Assembly (NCBI RefSeq): GCF_963676325.1
Contig: NZ_OY781099.1
Coordinates: 2,108,001 to 2,172,000 of the forward strand
DNA: 64,000 bases
Reading direction: 5' to 3'
Source of the DNA: an uncultured Bacteroides sp.
Lineage (GTDB): Bacteria; Bacteroidota; Bacteroidia; Bacteroidales; Bacteroidaceae
This document shows positions 52,287-60,302 of this stretch, in pieces. Both the position numbers and the translations under genes were made by a program. The notes beneath the pieces are model-generated. The model ran no database searches, was not told the origin of the DNA, and worked only from the letters and a program-made list of their open reading frames with translations. Numbering within the stretch: position 1 is the first letter of the stretch; the number at the start of each line of letters is the position of its first letter.

Positions 52287-52733
52287 CTAAATTAGAAGAG
52301 TTGAGTAAAGGTTGAGGTAAAACCTTGAAGAGTCCGGATAAGGCGGATCACTATACGAGTCTGTTTCCCGGATTTCTACCGGAAAATCGTTGTAAGTCAG
52401 CAGACAAGAGTTTGGCAATAGGGCTACAGCAGGAGCATCAATCCCGGTATGGGGAGCATCCTGTTGCAAGTCTACCTTATAGATTACGGTTCTGCAGCAA
52501 TCCGTTCTGCCGTGAAGAGAACATTTCCCGCTCTGTATTCCGGATTTATGCATGCAGCAGCTCTGATGCATTGCATTTCCGTCGAGGGCATTACAATGGC
52601 TTTTGTCCATTGCAACTGATTTCGCCATTAAATTATGGGCGCAGCGACAATGTGACAAATTGGCTCCTGCTCCCACATAAATAATTGTGAGAGAGAGTAT
52701 ACAGGCAATTATAAACTTTATTCCTTTCAACAT
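52287..52733 (-). CDS. Cys/His-rich exported small protein next to copA
   Basis: A 148-residue protein with an N-terminal signal (IKFIIACILSLTIIYVGAGANL) and a mature region dense in metal ligands: SHCRCAH, DKSHCNAL, MHQSCCMHKSG, KCSLHGRTDCC. It ends in a basic/tyrosine-rich tail. I recall similar Bacteroidetes proteins (DUF6769-like), but the family name is uncertain. With copA downstream on the same strand, a role as a periplasmic copper buffer or sensor is likely but inferred. The only TAnnTTTG box (52739-52746) ends five bases before the ATG, suggesting a leaderless message. Confidence 0.7.
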   Translation of the reverse strand: MLKGIKFIIACILSLTIIYVGAGANLSHCRCAHNLMAKSVAMDKSHCNALDGNAMHQSCCMHKSGIQSGKCSLHGRTDCCRTVIYKVDLQQDAPHTGIDAPAVALLPNSCLLTYNDFPVEIRETDSYSDPPYPDSSRFYLNLYSTLLI

Positions 52734-52738
52734 CGCTG

Positions 52739-52746
52739 CAAAGATA
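52739..52746 (-). promoter_or_regulatory. Predicted -7 promoter element (TATCTTTG) for the Cys/His-rich gene
   Basis: Plus-strand CAAAGATA; on the minus strand TATCTTTG is followed by five bases and then the ATG, so transcription would begin at or next to the start codon. Confidence 0.45.
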
Positions 52747-52812
52747 TGGATATTTAAGTGATTTTTGGCAATTTATTTTCCTAATTTATTAGCTCTATTC
52801 CTTAATAAGTTT

Positions 52813-52820
52813 TATATTTG
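52813..52820 (+). promoter_or_regulatory. Predicted -7 promoter element (TATATTTG) for the DUF3298-rsmG-gcvP group
   Basis: TATATTTG fits TAnnTTTG, 47 bp before the ATG at 52868. Confidence 0.6.
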
Positions 52821-52867
52821 TCGTTGACAAAAGGATAGTTTTACAACCTTTTAAGCAAGATAACAAG

Positions 52868-53716
52868 ATGAAAAAAAACTCATTGTCAATTCTTTCTATA
52901 CTATTACTGGCAGGAACAATGCTAGTTTCCTGTGGAGGAAAGAAACAAAGTGAATCAAAACAGATAGCCACTGACAGCATAAAAGTAAAGGAGACCTCAC
53001 ATCTCTTTAATGATCCTAAAAAACCTGGCTGTAGCCTTGATATTAATCTGGCTTATGTTACAAAAGCATCAAGCAAGACTATTCAGGATAGTATAAACAG
53101 CTCACTGATTGCAACCTGTTTGGGCAATCAATATGCAGGGAAAGATCCCAAAACTGCGATTAATGAGTTTAAAGCTGCTTACGTAAAAGGGTACAAGAAT
53201 GACGTGGAACAGTTCTATCTGGAGGATCAGAAAAAGAATCATGAAGATGAAATCAGCAGTGCATGGTACAATTATACTAAAACCATAAAGTCAAACTTCA
53301 TCTTTAATGAACATGGAGTATTGGTTTGTCGTATAAATACTTACGACTATACTGGTGGGGCTCACGGAAATCACACTTCTTTGTTCCTGAACTTTGACCT
53401 GCTTACCGGTAGGAGGATCTATCTGAAGGATCTTTTTAAGGAAGGATATGAAAAAGTGCTGACCAGCTTGTTGCTGGCCCAACTGGAAAAAGATAATAAG
53501 GTGACCTCTGAAGCTGAGCTGGAAGAGATTGGTTATTTCATAACCGAGCCGCTATCTCCTACTGAGAATTTTTTATTGAACGATGATGGCTTCACGTTCT
53601 TTTATAATGTATACGAAATTGCTCCCTATGTTATGGGAACAACAACTATAAAGCTTCCGTTCTCGGCCGTTGAATCTATGATGAAGGAGAATAACCCTGC
53701 GGACGGATTGTATTAA
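52868..53716 (+). CDS. DUF3298/DUF4163 (RsiV-like) lipoprotein
   Basis: A 282-residue lipoprotein with signal LSILSILLLAGTMLVSC and lipobox LVSC (Cys22). The mature part has a DUF4163-like segment (about 45-150) and a DUF3298 domain (about 165-275: YDYTGGAHGNHTSLFLNFDL, TGRRIYLKDLF, PYVMGTTTIKLPF). In RsiV this fold binds lysozyme; here there is no anti-sigma domain or sigma gene, so lysozyme binding is only a possibility. It is 35 bp upstream of rsmG. Confidence 0.85.
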   Translation: MKKNSLSILSILLLAGTMLVSCGGKKQSESKQIATDSIKVKETSHLFNDPKKPGCSLDINLAYVTKASSKTIQDSINSSLIATCLGNQYAGKDPKTAINEFKAAYVKGYKNDVEQFYLEDQKKNHEDEISSAWYNYTKTIKSNFIFNEHGVLVCRINTYDYTGGAHGNHTSLFLNFDLLTGRRIYLKDLFKEGYEKVLTSLLLAQLEKDNKVTSEAELEEIGYFITEPLSPTENFLLNDDGFTFFYNVYEIAPYVMGTTTIKLPFSAVESMMKENNPADGLY

Positions 53717-53751
53717 TTATTAATTCAAGATTAAAAATCGAACAAAAAACA

Positions 53752-54375
53752 ATGGAGATTATTCTAAAATATTTCCCCAATTTAACTGAAGAGCAGCGTA
53801 GACAATTTACTGCTCTTTACGATTTATATTTAGACTGGAATGCTAAAATCAACGTGATTTCCAGAAAAGATATCGAAAACCTGTATGAACATCATGTGCT
53901 CCATTCTCTTGCTTTAGCAAAGGTGATTGATTTCAAGCCCGGAACCACAGTAATGGATCTTGGTACAGGAGGAGGTTTTCCCGGCATTCCGCTGGCTATT
54001 CTCTTTCCTGAGACGAAATTTCACCTTGTAGACAGCATTGGAAAGAAAGTCCGTGTGGCAAATGAAGTGGCAAATGCCATTGGCTTGAAGAATGTTACCT
54101 TCCGCCATGCCCGTGCACAGGAAGAAAAGCAGTTGTTCGATTTTGTGGTAAGCCGTGCTGTGATGCCGCTTTCCGATTTAATCGATATTATAAAGAAGAA
54201 TATTTCAAAGAAGCAGATTAATGCGTTGCCCAACGGCCTCATTTGCCTTAAAGGCGGTGAGCTGCAACACGAGACTCTGCCTTTTAAGAATAAAACAGTA
54301 ATGTACAACGTCAGCGACTACTTTGAAGAAGAGTTCTTTGAAACAAAGAAGGTTGTTTACGTTCCACTAGTTTAA
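53752..54375 (+). CDS. rsmG: 16S rRNA (guanine-527-N7)-methyltransferase
   Basis: Methylates G527 of 16S rRNA with S-adenosylmethionine. The 207-residue protein has WNAKINVISRKD (29-40), the SAM loop DLGTGGGFPGIPLA (69-82) and SRAVMPL near 140. Length is family-typical. It sits in a run of four plus-strand genes with short gaps (35, 12 and 44 bp). Confidence 0.95.
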   Translation: MEIILKYFPNLTEEQRRQFTALYDLYLDWNAKINVISRKDIENLYEHHVLHSLALAKVIDFKPGTTVMDLGTGGGFPGIPLAILFPETKFHLVDSIGKKVRVANEVANAIGLKNVTFRHARAQEEKQLFDFVVSRAVMPLSDLIDIIKKNISKKQINALPNGLICLKGGELQHETLPFKNKTVMYNVSDYFEEEFFETKKVVYVPLV

Positions 54376-54387
54376 GGATTGACTTTT

Positions 54388-55026
54388 ATGAAGATAAAAA
54401 GATTTGAATTCAATATGTTTCCCGTGAACTGTTACGTGCTCAGTGATGATAATAACGAAGCAGTAGTCATTGATCCGGGATGCTTTTATGAAGAAGAGAA
54501 ACAGGCTCTAAAAAATTATATATCCAGTAACGGACTTACCGTGAAGCATCTGCTGAACACTCACTTGCATCTGGATCACATATTTGGTAATCCTTTTATG
54601 CTGCAAGAGTTTGGTTTGAAAGCAGAAGCAAACAAAGCCGATGAGTTCTGGCTTGAAAATGCGCCCAAACAGTCGCGCATGTTTGGCTTTGAACTGAAAG
54701 AGACTCCGGTTCCGCTGGGCAAGTATCTTTGCGATGGCGACATAATTACCTTTGGCAACGTAAAGCTTGAAGCCATTCATGTTCCGGGGCATTCTCCGGG
54801 TAGTCTGGTTTATTATTGCAAAGAGGAAAATTGCATGTTTTCGGGTGATGTTTTGTTTCAGGGAAGCATAGGACGCGCCGATCTGGCCAGAGGTAATTTT
54901 GACGAATTGATAGAGAGTATCTGCAGCAGACTATTCTCACTGCCAAATGAAACGATAGTTTATCCCGGGCATGGAGCACCCACAACAATTGGAGCTGAAA
55001 AGACTGACAATCCTTTTTTCAGATAA
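54388..55026 (+). CDS. MBL-fold metal-dependent hydrolase (glyoxalase II-like)
   Basis: A 212-residue hydrolase. The ATG at 54388 is preferred over a TTG three codons upstream. The zinc-binding signature THLHLDH is at 58-64, with later ligands in VPGHSPGSL and FSGDVLFQGSIGRADL and a final PGHGAPTT. This subgroup includes hydroxyacylglutathione hydrolases, but Bacteroides have little glutathione, so the substrate is unclear. It lies between rsmG and gcvP. Confidence 0.88.
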   Translation: MKIKRFEFNMFPVNCYVLSDDNNEAVVIDPGCFYEEEKQALKNYISSNGLTVKHLLNTHLHLDHIFGNPFMLQEFGLKAEANKADEFWLENAPKQSRMFGFELKETPVPLGKYLCDGDIITFGNVKLEAIHVPGHSPGSLVYYCKEENCMFSGDVLFQGSIGRADLARGNFDELIESICSRLFSLPNETIVYPGHGAPTTIGAEKTDNPFFR

Positions 55027-55070
55027 GAAAAAAGAAACACAATATTTACTATAAGTAAAAACCTAATACT

Positions 55071-57920
55071 ATGAAAACAGATCTATTATCCGGCCGACAT
55101 GTTGGCATTGAAGAGAAAGATATGGAACACATGCTCACCACCATTGGCGTAAAAAGCCTCGATGAACTGATAAACCAAACTATCCCTTCAAATATTCGTT
55201 TGAAAAAACCATTGGATCTTCCTGCACCAATGACCGAACGTGCTTTTACAGAACATATTTGCAAGTTGGGAGCAAAGAATAAGCTATTCACTACTTATAT
55301 AGGTATGGGGTGGTATGACACTATTACTCCTGCCGTGATTCAAAGAAATGTATTAGAGAATCCGGCATGGTACACCTCTTATACACCTTATCAGTCGGAA
55401 GTTTCTCAGGGACGTCTGGAGGCGTTGATGAACTTCCAGACTGTGATTACGGATTTAACCGCTATGCCATTGGCAAATTGTTCCTTGCTTGACGAGGCAA
55501 CTGCTGCGGCTGAAGCTGTTACCATGATGTTTGGTCTGCGCTCTCGCGACCAGCAGAAGTCGGGCGCCAATGTACTTTTCGTGGATGAGAAGATTTTTCC
55601 GCAGACACTTGCAGTAATCAATACCCGTGCAGTTCCTCAGGGAATAGAGGTAAAGACAGGAGATTATAAGACTTTTGAATTTACTCCCGATGTATTTGGT
55701 TGTATGGTTCAGTATCCAAATTCAGACGGAAGTATTGAAGATTACCGCGGATTTACAGAAAAAGCACATGCAGCAGGTTGTAAAGTATCTGTTGCTGCCG
55801 ATATAATAAGTCTGGCAATACTAGTGCCACCCGGTGAATGGGGAGCAGATATTGTTTTTGGCTCTACCCAGCGGTTAGGTATCCCAATGTATTACGGTGG
55901 TCCTTCTGCTGCATTCTTCGCTACCCGTGATGAATTTAAGAGAAATATGCCTGGCCGCATCATCGGCTGGTCGAAAGATAAATACGGGAAACTGTGCTAC
56001 CGTATGGCATTGCAAACACGTGAACAGCACATAAAGCGTGAGAAGGCTACTTCAAATATTTGTACTTCACAGGCATTGCTTGCCATCATGTCGGGATTCT
56101 ATGCTGTTTACCACGGTGCAGACGGCATGAAGAATATTGCCAGCCGAATTCATCAGACTACAACCTACATCAATAAGGGTCTTAAGAAGCTAGGCTACAA
56201 ACAACATAACGAGCAATACTTTGATACTCTCCGTCTGACACTCATCGATCAGGTATCAGCCGAGCAGATTCGCACTTTTGCTCAGAGTAAGAAAGTAAAT
56301 CTTCGATATTTTGACAACGGAGATGTGGGCCTCAGTGTAGATGAAACAACTGAGATTCGTGATGTAAATGCACTTCTTACTATTTTCTCCATAGCGGCTG
56401 AGAAGGAGTTTTCTGAAGTCAATTCTATTCCCGAAACTGGTTCTATTAAAGAAATATACAAACGTAAGAGTAAATACCTGGCTCATTCTGTATTCAAGAT
56501 GTATCACACTGAAACAGAAATGATGAGATACATTAAACGTTTGGAGAGGAAAGATATTTCATTGGCGCATTCAATGATTTCTTTGGGATCTTGTACCATG
56601 AAGCTAAATGCTGCGGTGGAGTTATTTCCTTTGTCGAACCCGGGATTCTCGGGAATTCATCCTTTTGCTCCGGAAGATCAGACAGATGGTTACAATGAGC
56701 TTATCTGCCATTTAGCAAAATACCTGAAACAGATCACCGGTTTTGAGGGAGTAAGTTTCCAACCTAACTCCGGAGCTGCCGGCGAATATACCGGACTCCG
56801 TGTTATCCGTACTTATCTGATAAGCAAGGGTAAAGGGAATCGTAACAAAGTATTAATCCCTGCATCGGCTCACGGAACCAATCCGGCATCAGCAGTTCAG
56901 GCGGGCTTTACCCCGATTATCTGCGCATGTGATGAGTTTGGTAACGTTGATATGGACGATCTTCGTGCCAAGGCAGAAGAAAACCGTGATGATCTGGCTG
57001 CATTGATGATTACTTATCCGTCTACTCATGGAATATTTGAAACGGAGATTAAGAAGATATGTGAAATCATTCACTCCTTCGGAGCGCAAGTCTATATGGA
57101 TGGAGCAAACATGAATGCTCAGGTTGGATTCACTAATCCGGGAACCATTGGCGCTGATGTTTGCCATCTTAACCTACATAAAACATTTGCCATTCCTCAC
57201 GGTGGCGGCGGACCGGGTGCCGGACCAATTTGCGTGGCCAAACATCTTGCTCCTTTCTTGCCGGAGCATCCGTTCATTGGCGGTTCTATGAATACAGTTT
57301 CCTCTGCACCTTACGGAAGTGCAGGCATACTTCCTATCACTTACGGATATATCCGCATGATGGGAACCGAGGGTCTGAAGAAAGCTACAAGCGTTGCTAT
57401 TTTAAATGCCAACTATCTGGCTGCCCGTCTGAAGGATACCTACGGCATTGTATATAGAGGTGCGAATGGTTTCGTAGGACACGAGATGATTCTGGAATGT
57501 CGTAACATATTCCAGGAAACAGGAATATCAGAAAATGACATCGCTAAACGATTGATGGATTACGGTTACCATGCCCCTACTCTGTCGTTCCCTGTTCATG
57601 GCACATTGATGGTGGAACCTACAGAAAGCGAAAGTCTGGCAGAGCTGGATAATTTTGTAGATGTGATGCTTTCCATCTACCAGGAAATTCAGGAAGTGAA
57701 AGATGGAACTGCCGACAAAGCAGATAATGTTCTGGTAAATGCTCCTCATCCGGAATATGAAGTAGTAGCTGATAACTGGCCGCACGCCTATTCCCGCGAA
57801 AAAGCTGCTTATCCTATTCAATCGGTACGTGATAATAAGTTCTGGATAAACGTAGCACGTGTGGACAACACCCTGGGAGATCGTAAATTGCTGACTACAA
57901 GATATGAGACTTTCGATTAG
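55071..57920 (+). CDS. gcvP: Glycine dehydrogenase (decarboxylating), P protein
   Basis: The PLP-dependent component of the glycine cleavage system, which decarboxylates glycine and passes the aminomethyl group to the H protein. The 949-residue single-chain form contains both halves. The PLP lysine is K704 (NLHKTFAIPHGGG), with GGPGAGP just after and GSCTMKLNA in the linker of the second half. gcvT and gcvH are not in the window. No glycine riboswitch is visible. A group II intron begins about 10 bp after its stop on the other strand. Confidence 0.96.
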   Translation: MKTDLLSGRHVGIEEKDMEHMLTTIGVKSLDELINQTIPSNIRLKKPLDLPAPMTERAFTEHICKLGAKNKLFTTYIGMGWYDTITPAVIQRNVLENPAWYTSYTPYQSEVSQGRLEALMNFQTVITDLTAMPLANCSLLDEATAAAEAVTMMFGLRSRDQQKSGANVLFVDEKIFPQTLAVINTRAVPQGIEVKTGDYKTFEFTPDVFGCMVQYPNSDGSIEDYRGFTEKAHAAGCKVSVAADIISLAILVPPGEWGADIVFGSTQRLGIPMYYGGPSAAFFATRDEFKRNMPGRIIGWSKDKYGKLCYRMALQTREQHIKREKATSNICTSQALLAIMSGFYAVYHGADGMKNIASRIHQTTTYINKGLKKLGYKQHNEQYFDTLRLTLIDQVSAEQIRTFAQSKKVNLRYFDNGDVGLSVDETTEIRDVNALLTIFSIAAEKEFSEVNSIPETGSIKEIYKRKSKYLAHSVFKMYHTETEMMRYIKRLERKDISLAHSMISLGSCTMKLNAAVELFPLSNPGFSGIHPFAPEDQTDGYNELICHLAKYLKQITGFEGVSFQPNSGAAGEYTGLRVIRTYLISKGKGNRNKVLIPASAHGTNPASAVQAGFTPIICACDEFGNVDMDDLRAKAEENRDDLAALMITYPSTHGIFETEIKKICEIIHSFGAQVYMDGANMNAQVGFTNPGTIGADVCHLNLHKTFAIPHGGGGPGAGPICVAKHLAPFLPEHPFIGGSMNTVSSAPYGSAGILPITYGYIRMMGTEGLKKATSVAILNANYLAARLKDTYGIVYRGANGFVGHEMILECRNIFQETGISENDIAKRLMDYGYHAPTLSFPVHGTLMVEPTESESLAELDNFVDVMLSIYQEIQEVKDGTADKADNVLVNAPHPEYEVVADNWPHAYSREKAAYPIQSVRDNKFWINVARVDNTLGDRKLLTTRYETFD

Positions 57921-57929
57921 ATAACTTAA

Positions 57930-59847
57930 TCAATCGAGTAGGAGGAAAATGAAATAGTTTCCTCCTATTTCATTTTCCGACCTCTCACACCACCGTACGT
58001 GCGGTTCCGCATACGGCGGTTCCTTATTTACGATACATTTTACTGTAATAATCCAACATCATTGGATAACCTGCATTTCGCAATTTATCTGTATCAATTG
58101 CACAGCTAAGAATCGGGCTGCCAGCTATTCGCCAGTAACCTTTCACATATCCCCATTTCTGAGCATGCCATCTATCAATACCGCAACGCAATAGATTGGT
58201 TATACGAGTACTGACATTCTTCCAACTTTTCCATATACACATACGAAGCCGGCGACGGAGCCATTGATCTATCCTCTTCAGATGATTTTGCATGTCTGCA
58301 AGTTTGAAGTATTCAATCCAGCCACGAATGAATTGATGAAGTTCGTATTTGCGTTTATTGTATCCCATGCCATTACTGCGACCTGTCAGCTCTTTCAAAC
58401 GAACTTTCAGTTTCATGTAACTTTTGGAGTGTACAGATAAGCGAAATCCTCCTTTGCTATTATAAAAGGAGTAACCTAAGAACTTCATGCCCCGCACATA
58501 TCCTGCTTTCGTTTTCTCTCGGTTTACCCTCAGGAAGAGGGTTTCTTCGATAAAACAAATGATGTGCTTCATCGTACGACTGGCAGAGCGTTTACTTTTG
58601 CAAAATATCATGCAATCATCTGCATAGCGGACAAATGGATGTCCTCGGCGTTCCAGCTCTTTATCCAGTTCATTGAGCATTATATTGCTCAGTAGCGGAC
58701 TAAGGGGACCACCTTGAGGAACTCCCCGACTGCTTTCCTCAAATTTATGACCAATTATAATTCCCGCGCGGAGATATTTATGGATAAGAGAAATCACTCT
58801 CCCATCTTTTATCCTGCGGGAAAGAATTTCTATCAGCTTGCTTTGGTTGACTGTGTCGAAAAAATGCTCCAGATCTAAATCAACCGCATATTTATTGCCT
58901 GCATTAATATAGTTCTGGGCTGTTCGCAGCGCTTTATGCGCACTGCGTTTCGGACGAAAACCGAAGCTGTTGTTACTGAATTCTCGTTCATAAATCGGAG
59001 ATAAAATTTGGGATATGGCTTGTTGAATAAGACGGTCAACTACGGTAGGGATACCAAGCTGGCGCTTCTTGCCATTCTCCTTAGGGATTTCTACCCTACG
59101 GACTGGATTAGGATGGTAATTACCATCCATTAAAGATGTTACCAGTTCATCTTTATGGAGTTTCAGAAACGGAAGAAGTTCTTCCGTTTCCATCTTATCG
59201 ACACCTCCACTGCCACCATTCGATACGACCTGTTTATAAGCCTTGTTCAAATTGGCAGGCGACAAGATACGTTCCAGTAAATCATCTTTTGTAAAATGCA
59301 CTTCCGTGAGGTTGTTTTCAGTAATCCCTATAAAAGTCTGCACTCCCGCATAGCATTCGGATTCCGTCCTATTCTTTTGCGGGCAGCTATCATTCGTTGC
59401 TGATATTTTCTGCATTCTTCCCTTCATAAGGTTACATTCATTTACTTCTCACTTAGATAAGGTTCAGACCTTCCCCGAATGGTCAATCTAAATCGGGTAC
59501 TATGTCCTCGGCTGACTTCTCACGACAATTGTTATCCATGTTTCTGAAAAGAAAAGCATCCACACGTCCGTGAGATCTCCCCAGTTATTAACTACTACTT
59601 TCTTCCCATATATCTGCCGGATTTACTCGCATACATCTATATAGCACAGGACTTTGTTTTAATTAGCAAACTCATCCATGTATTTTGAGCCTTATATCCG
59701 GTTTCTGTTCGTCAGACCGGGAATTTGCCGCAGGCTTCCTTCAGATTCCACTTCGCAATGGACACCCTTGCCGTAAGCTAACACTTCCAGCTATAATGGC
59801 GTGTTCGGGACTTGCACCCTAAAGTAAATAGTTCGTGCTGGGCGAAC
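57930..59847 (-). mobile_element. Group IIC-like (bacterial class C) intron
   Basis: A retroelement of about 1.9 kb, read on the minus strand. The 5' part (59428-59847) has domain I hallmarks, such as GGGTGCAAGTCCCGAACACGCC and AAGTGGAATCTGAAGGAAGCC. The RT gene follows. Domain V is the hairpin at about 57989-58022 (CCGTATGCGGAACCGCACGTACGG), and domain VI is the 13-bp stem 57945-57957 / 57965-57977. The 5' end is placed at GTTCGCCC (59847) and the 3' end near 57930; both ends may be off by several bases. It lies directly after the terminator at 59854-59893, the target type used by group IIC introns. Confidence 0.85.
58024..59427 (-). CDS. Group II intron reverse transcriptase/maturase
   Basis: A 467-residue RT/maturase that splices and mobilises its intron. 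RT motifs: GSGGVDKME (72-80), FGFRPKRSAHKAL (155-167), VDLDLEHFFDTV (182-193), GVPQGGPLSPLLSN (235-248) and YADD (268-271). The thumb/domain X region follows (RGWIEYFKLADM). The C-terminal WLRRRLRMCIWKSWK and KGYWRIAGSPIL are typical of the class C group. There is no HNH endonuclease domain, which fits that class. The frame appears intact, so the element may still be active. The first codons before about residue 40 are uncertain. Confidence 0.93.
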   Translation of the reverse strand: MKGRMQKISATNDSCPQKNRTESECYAGVQTFIGITENNLTEVHFTKDDLLERILSPANLNKAYKQVVSNGGSGGVDKMETEELLPFLKLHKDELVTSLMDGNYHPNPVRRVEIPKENGKKRQLGIPTVVDRLIQQAISQILSPIYEREFSNNSFGFRPKRSAHKALRTAQNYINAGNKYAVDLDLEHFFDTVNQSKLIEILSRRIKDGRVISLIHKYLRAGIIIGHKFEESSRGVPQGGPLSPLLSNIMLNELDKELERRGHPFVRYADDCMIFCKSKRSASRTMKHIICFIEETLFLRVNREKTKAGYVRGMKFLGYSFYNSKGGFRLSVHSKSYMKLKVRLKELTGRSNGMGYNKRKYELHQFIRGWIEYFKLADMQNHLKRIDQWLRRRLRMCIWKSWKNVSTRITNLLRCGIDRWHAQKWGYVKGYWRIAGSPILSCAIDTDKLRNAGYPMMLDYYSKMYRK

Positions 59848-59853
59848 TAAAAT

Positions 59854-59893
59854 AGAGAGCGGGTAGCAAATTCTGGTTTGCTACCCGCTCTCT
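59854..59893 (-). terminator. Terminator after the dsrE-like gene, presumed intron target
   Basis: Perfect 17-bp arms (59854-59870 and 59877-59893) with a 6-nt loop. On the minus strand it is followed by ATTTTA and then the intron 5' end. It terminates the glgB-DUF6057-DsrE transcript. Confidence 0.88.
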
Positions 59894-59931
59894 TTGCTTT
59901 ATGCAGATGGGTTTTGAATATCTGATATAAA

Positions 59932-60267
59932 TTATATCGTCAGAATCGTTTCACCACTTTTTAAATAACCAGTTAAAGGTTCACCCATATACCGAACATC
60001 TACTCCTAGTTTTGTTAATGTGTCTGTAACTCCAAACTTGTCACAGCAGTCTTTACAAGCTTCAACATGCACTCCCTGCCCTAGCATTTCAAGTACTTCA
60101 GTTTGCACCTGAGTATCATTACCTACTAATTTTACAGAGGCTCCCCAGATAATAACATTGACTTCCTGCCACCAATCCCTTCTCTTTGAGTTGATAACAT
60201 ACATAGATAACATATTAAACACGGTATCCTTATTGTCTGTTGTCCAAAGAATATTAATTTTATTCAT
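59932..60267 (-). CDS. DsrE-family protein
   Basis: A 111-residue protein of the DsrE/YchN fold: INILWTTDNKDTVFNML at the start, VNVIIWGASVKLV (36-48) and LGQGVHVEACKDCCDKFGV (62-80). C71, C74 and C75 sit where sulfur-transfer DsrE proteins place their reactive cysteine. No sulfite reductase genes are nearby, so it may handle persulfide in another pathway. It is 35 bp after the DUF6057 gene and ends 39 bp before the terminator. Confidence 0.83.
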   Translation of the reverse strand: MNKINILWTTDNKDTVFNMLSMYVINSKRRDWWQEVNVIIWGASVKLVGNDTQVQTEVLEMLGQGVHVEACKDCCDKFGVTDTLTKLGVDVRYMGEPLTGYLKSGETILTI

Positions 60268-60302
60268 AACATTATAATCTATTAGTTACAAAATCAGTAA
60301 AC

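Noticed and set aside
52226..52316. Short plus-strand frame reading KNIKREIPLDDLRVW...LEELSKG then stop
   Set aside because: It looks protein-like but has no start codon after the in-frame stop upstream and overlaps array 3. Possibly a gene remnant, but too short to support.
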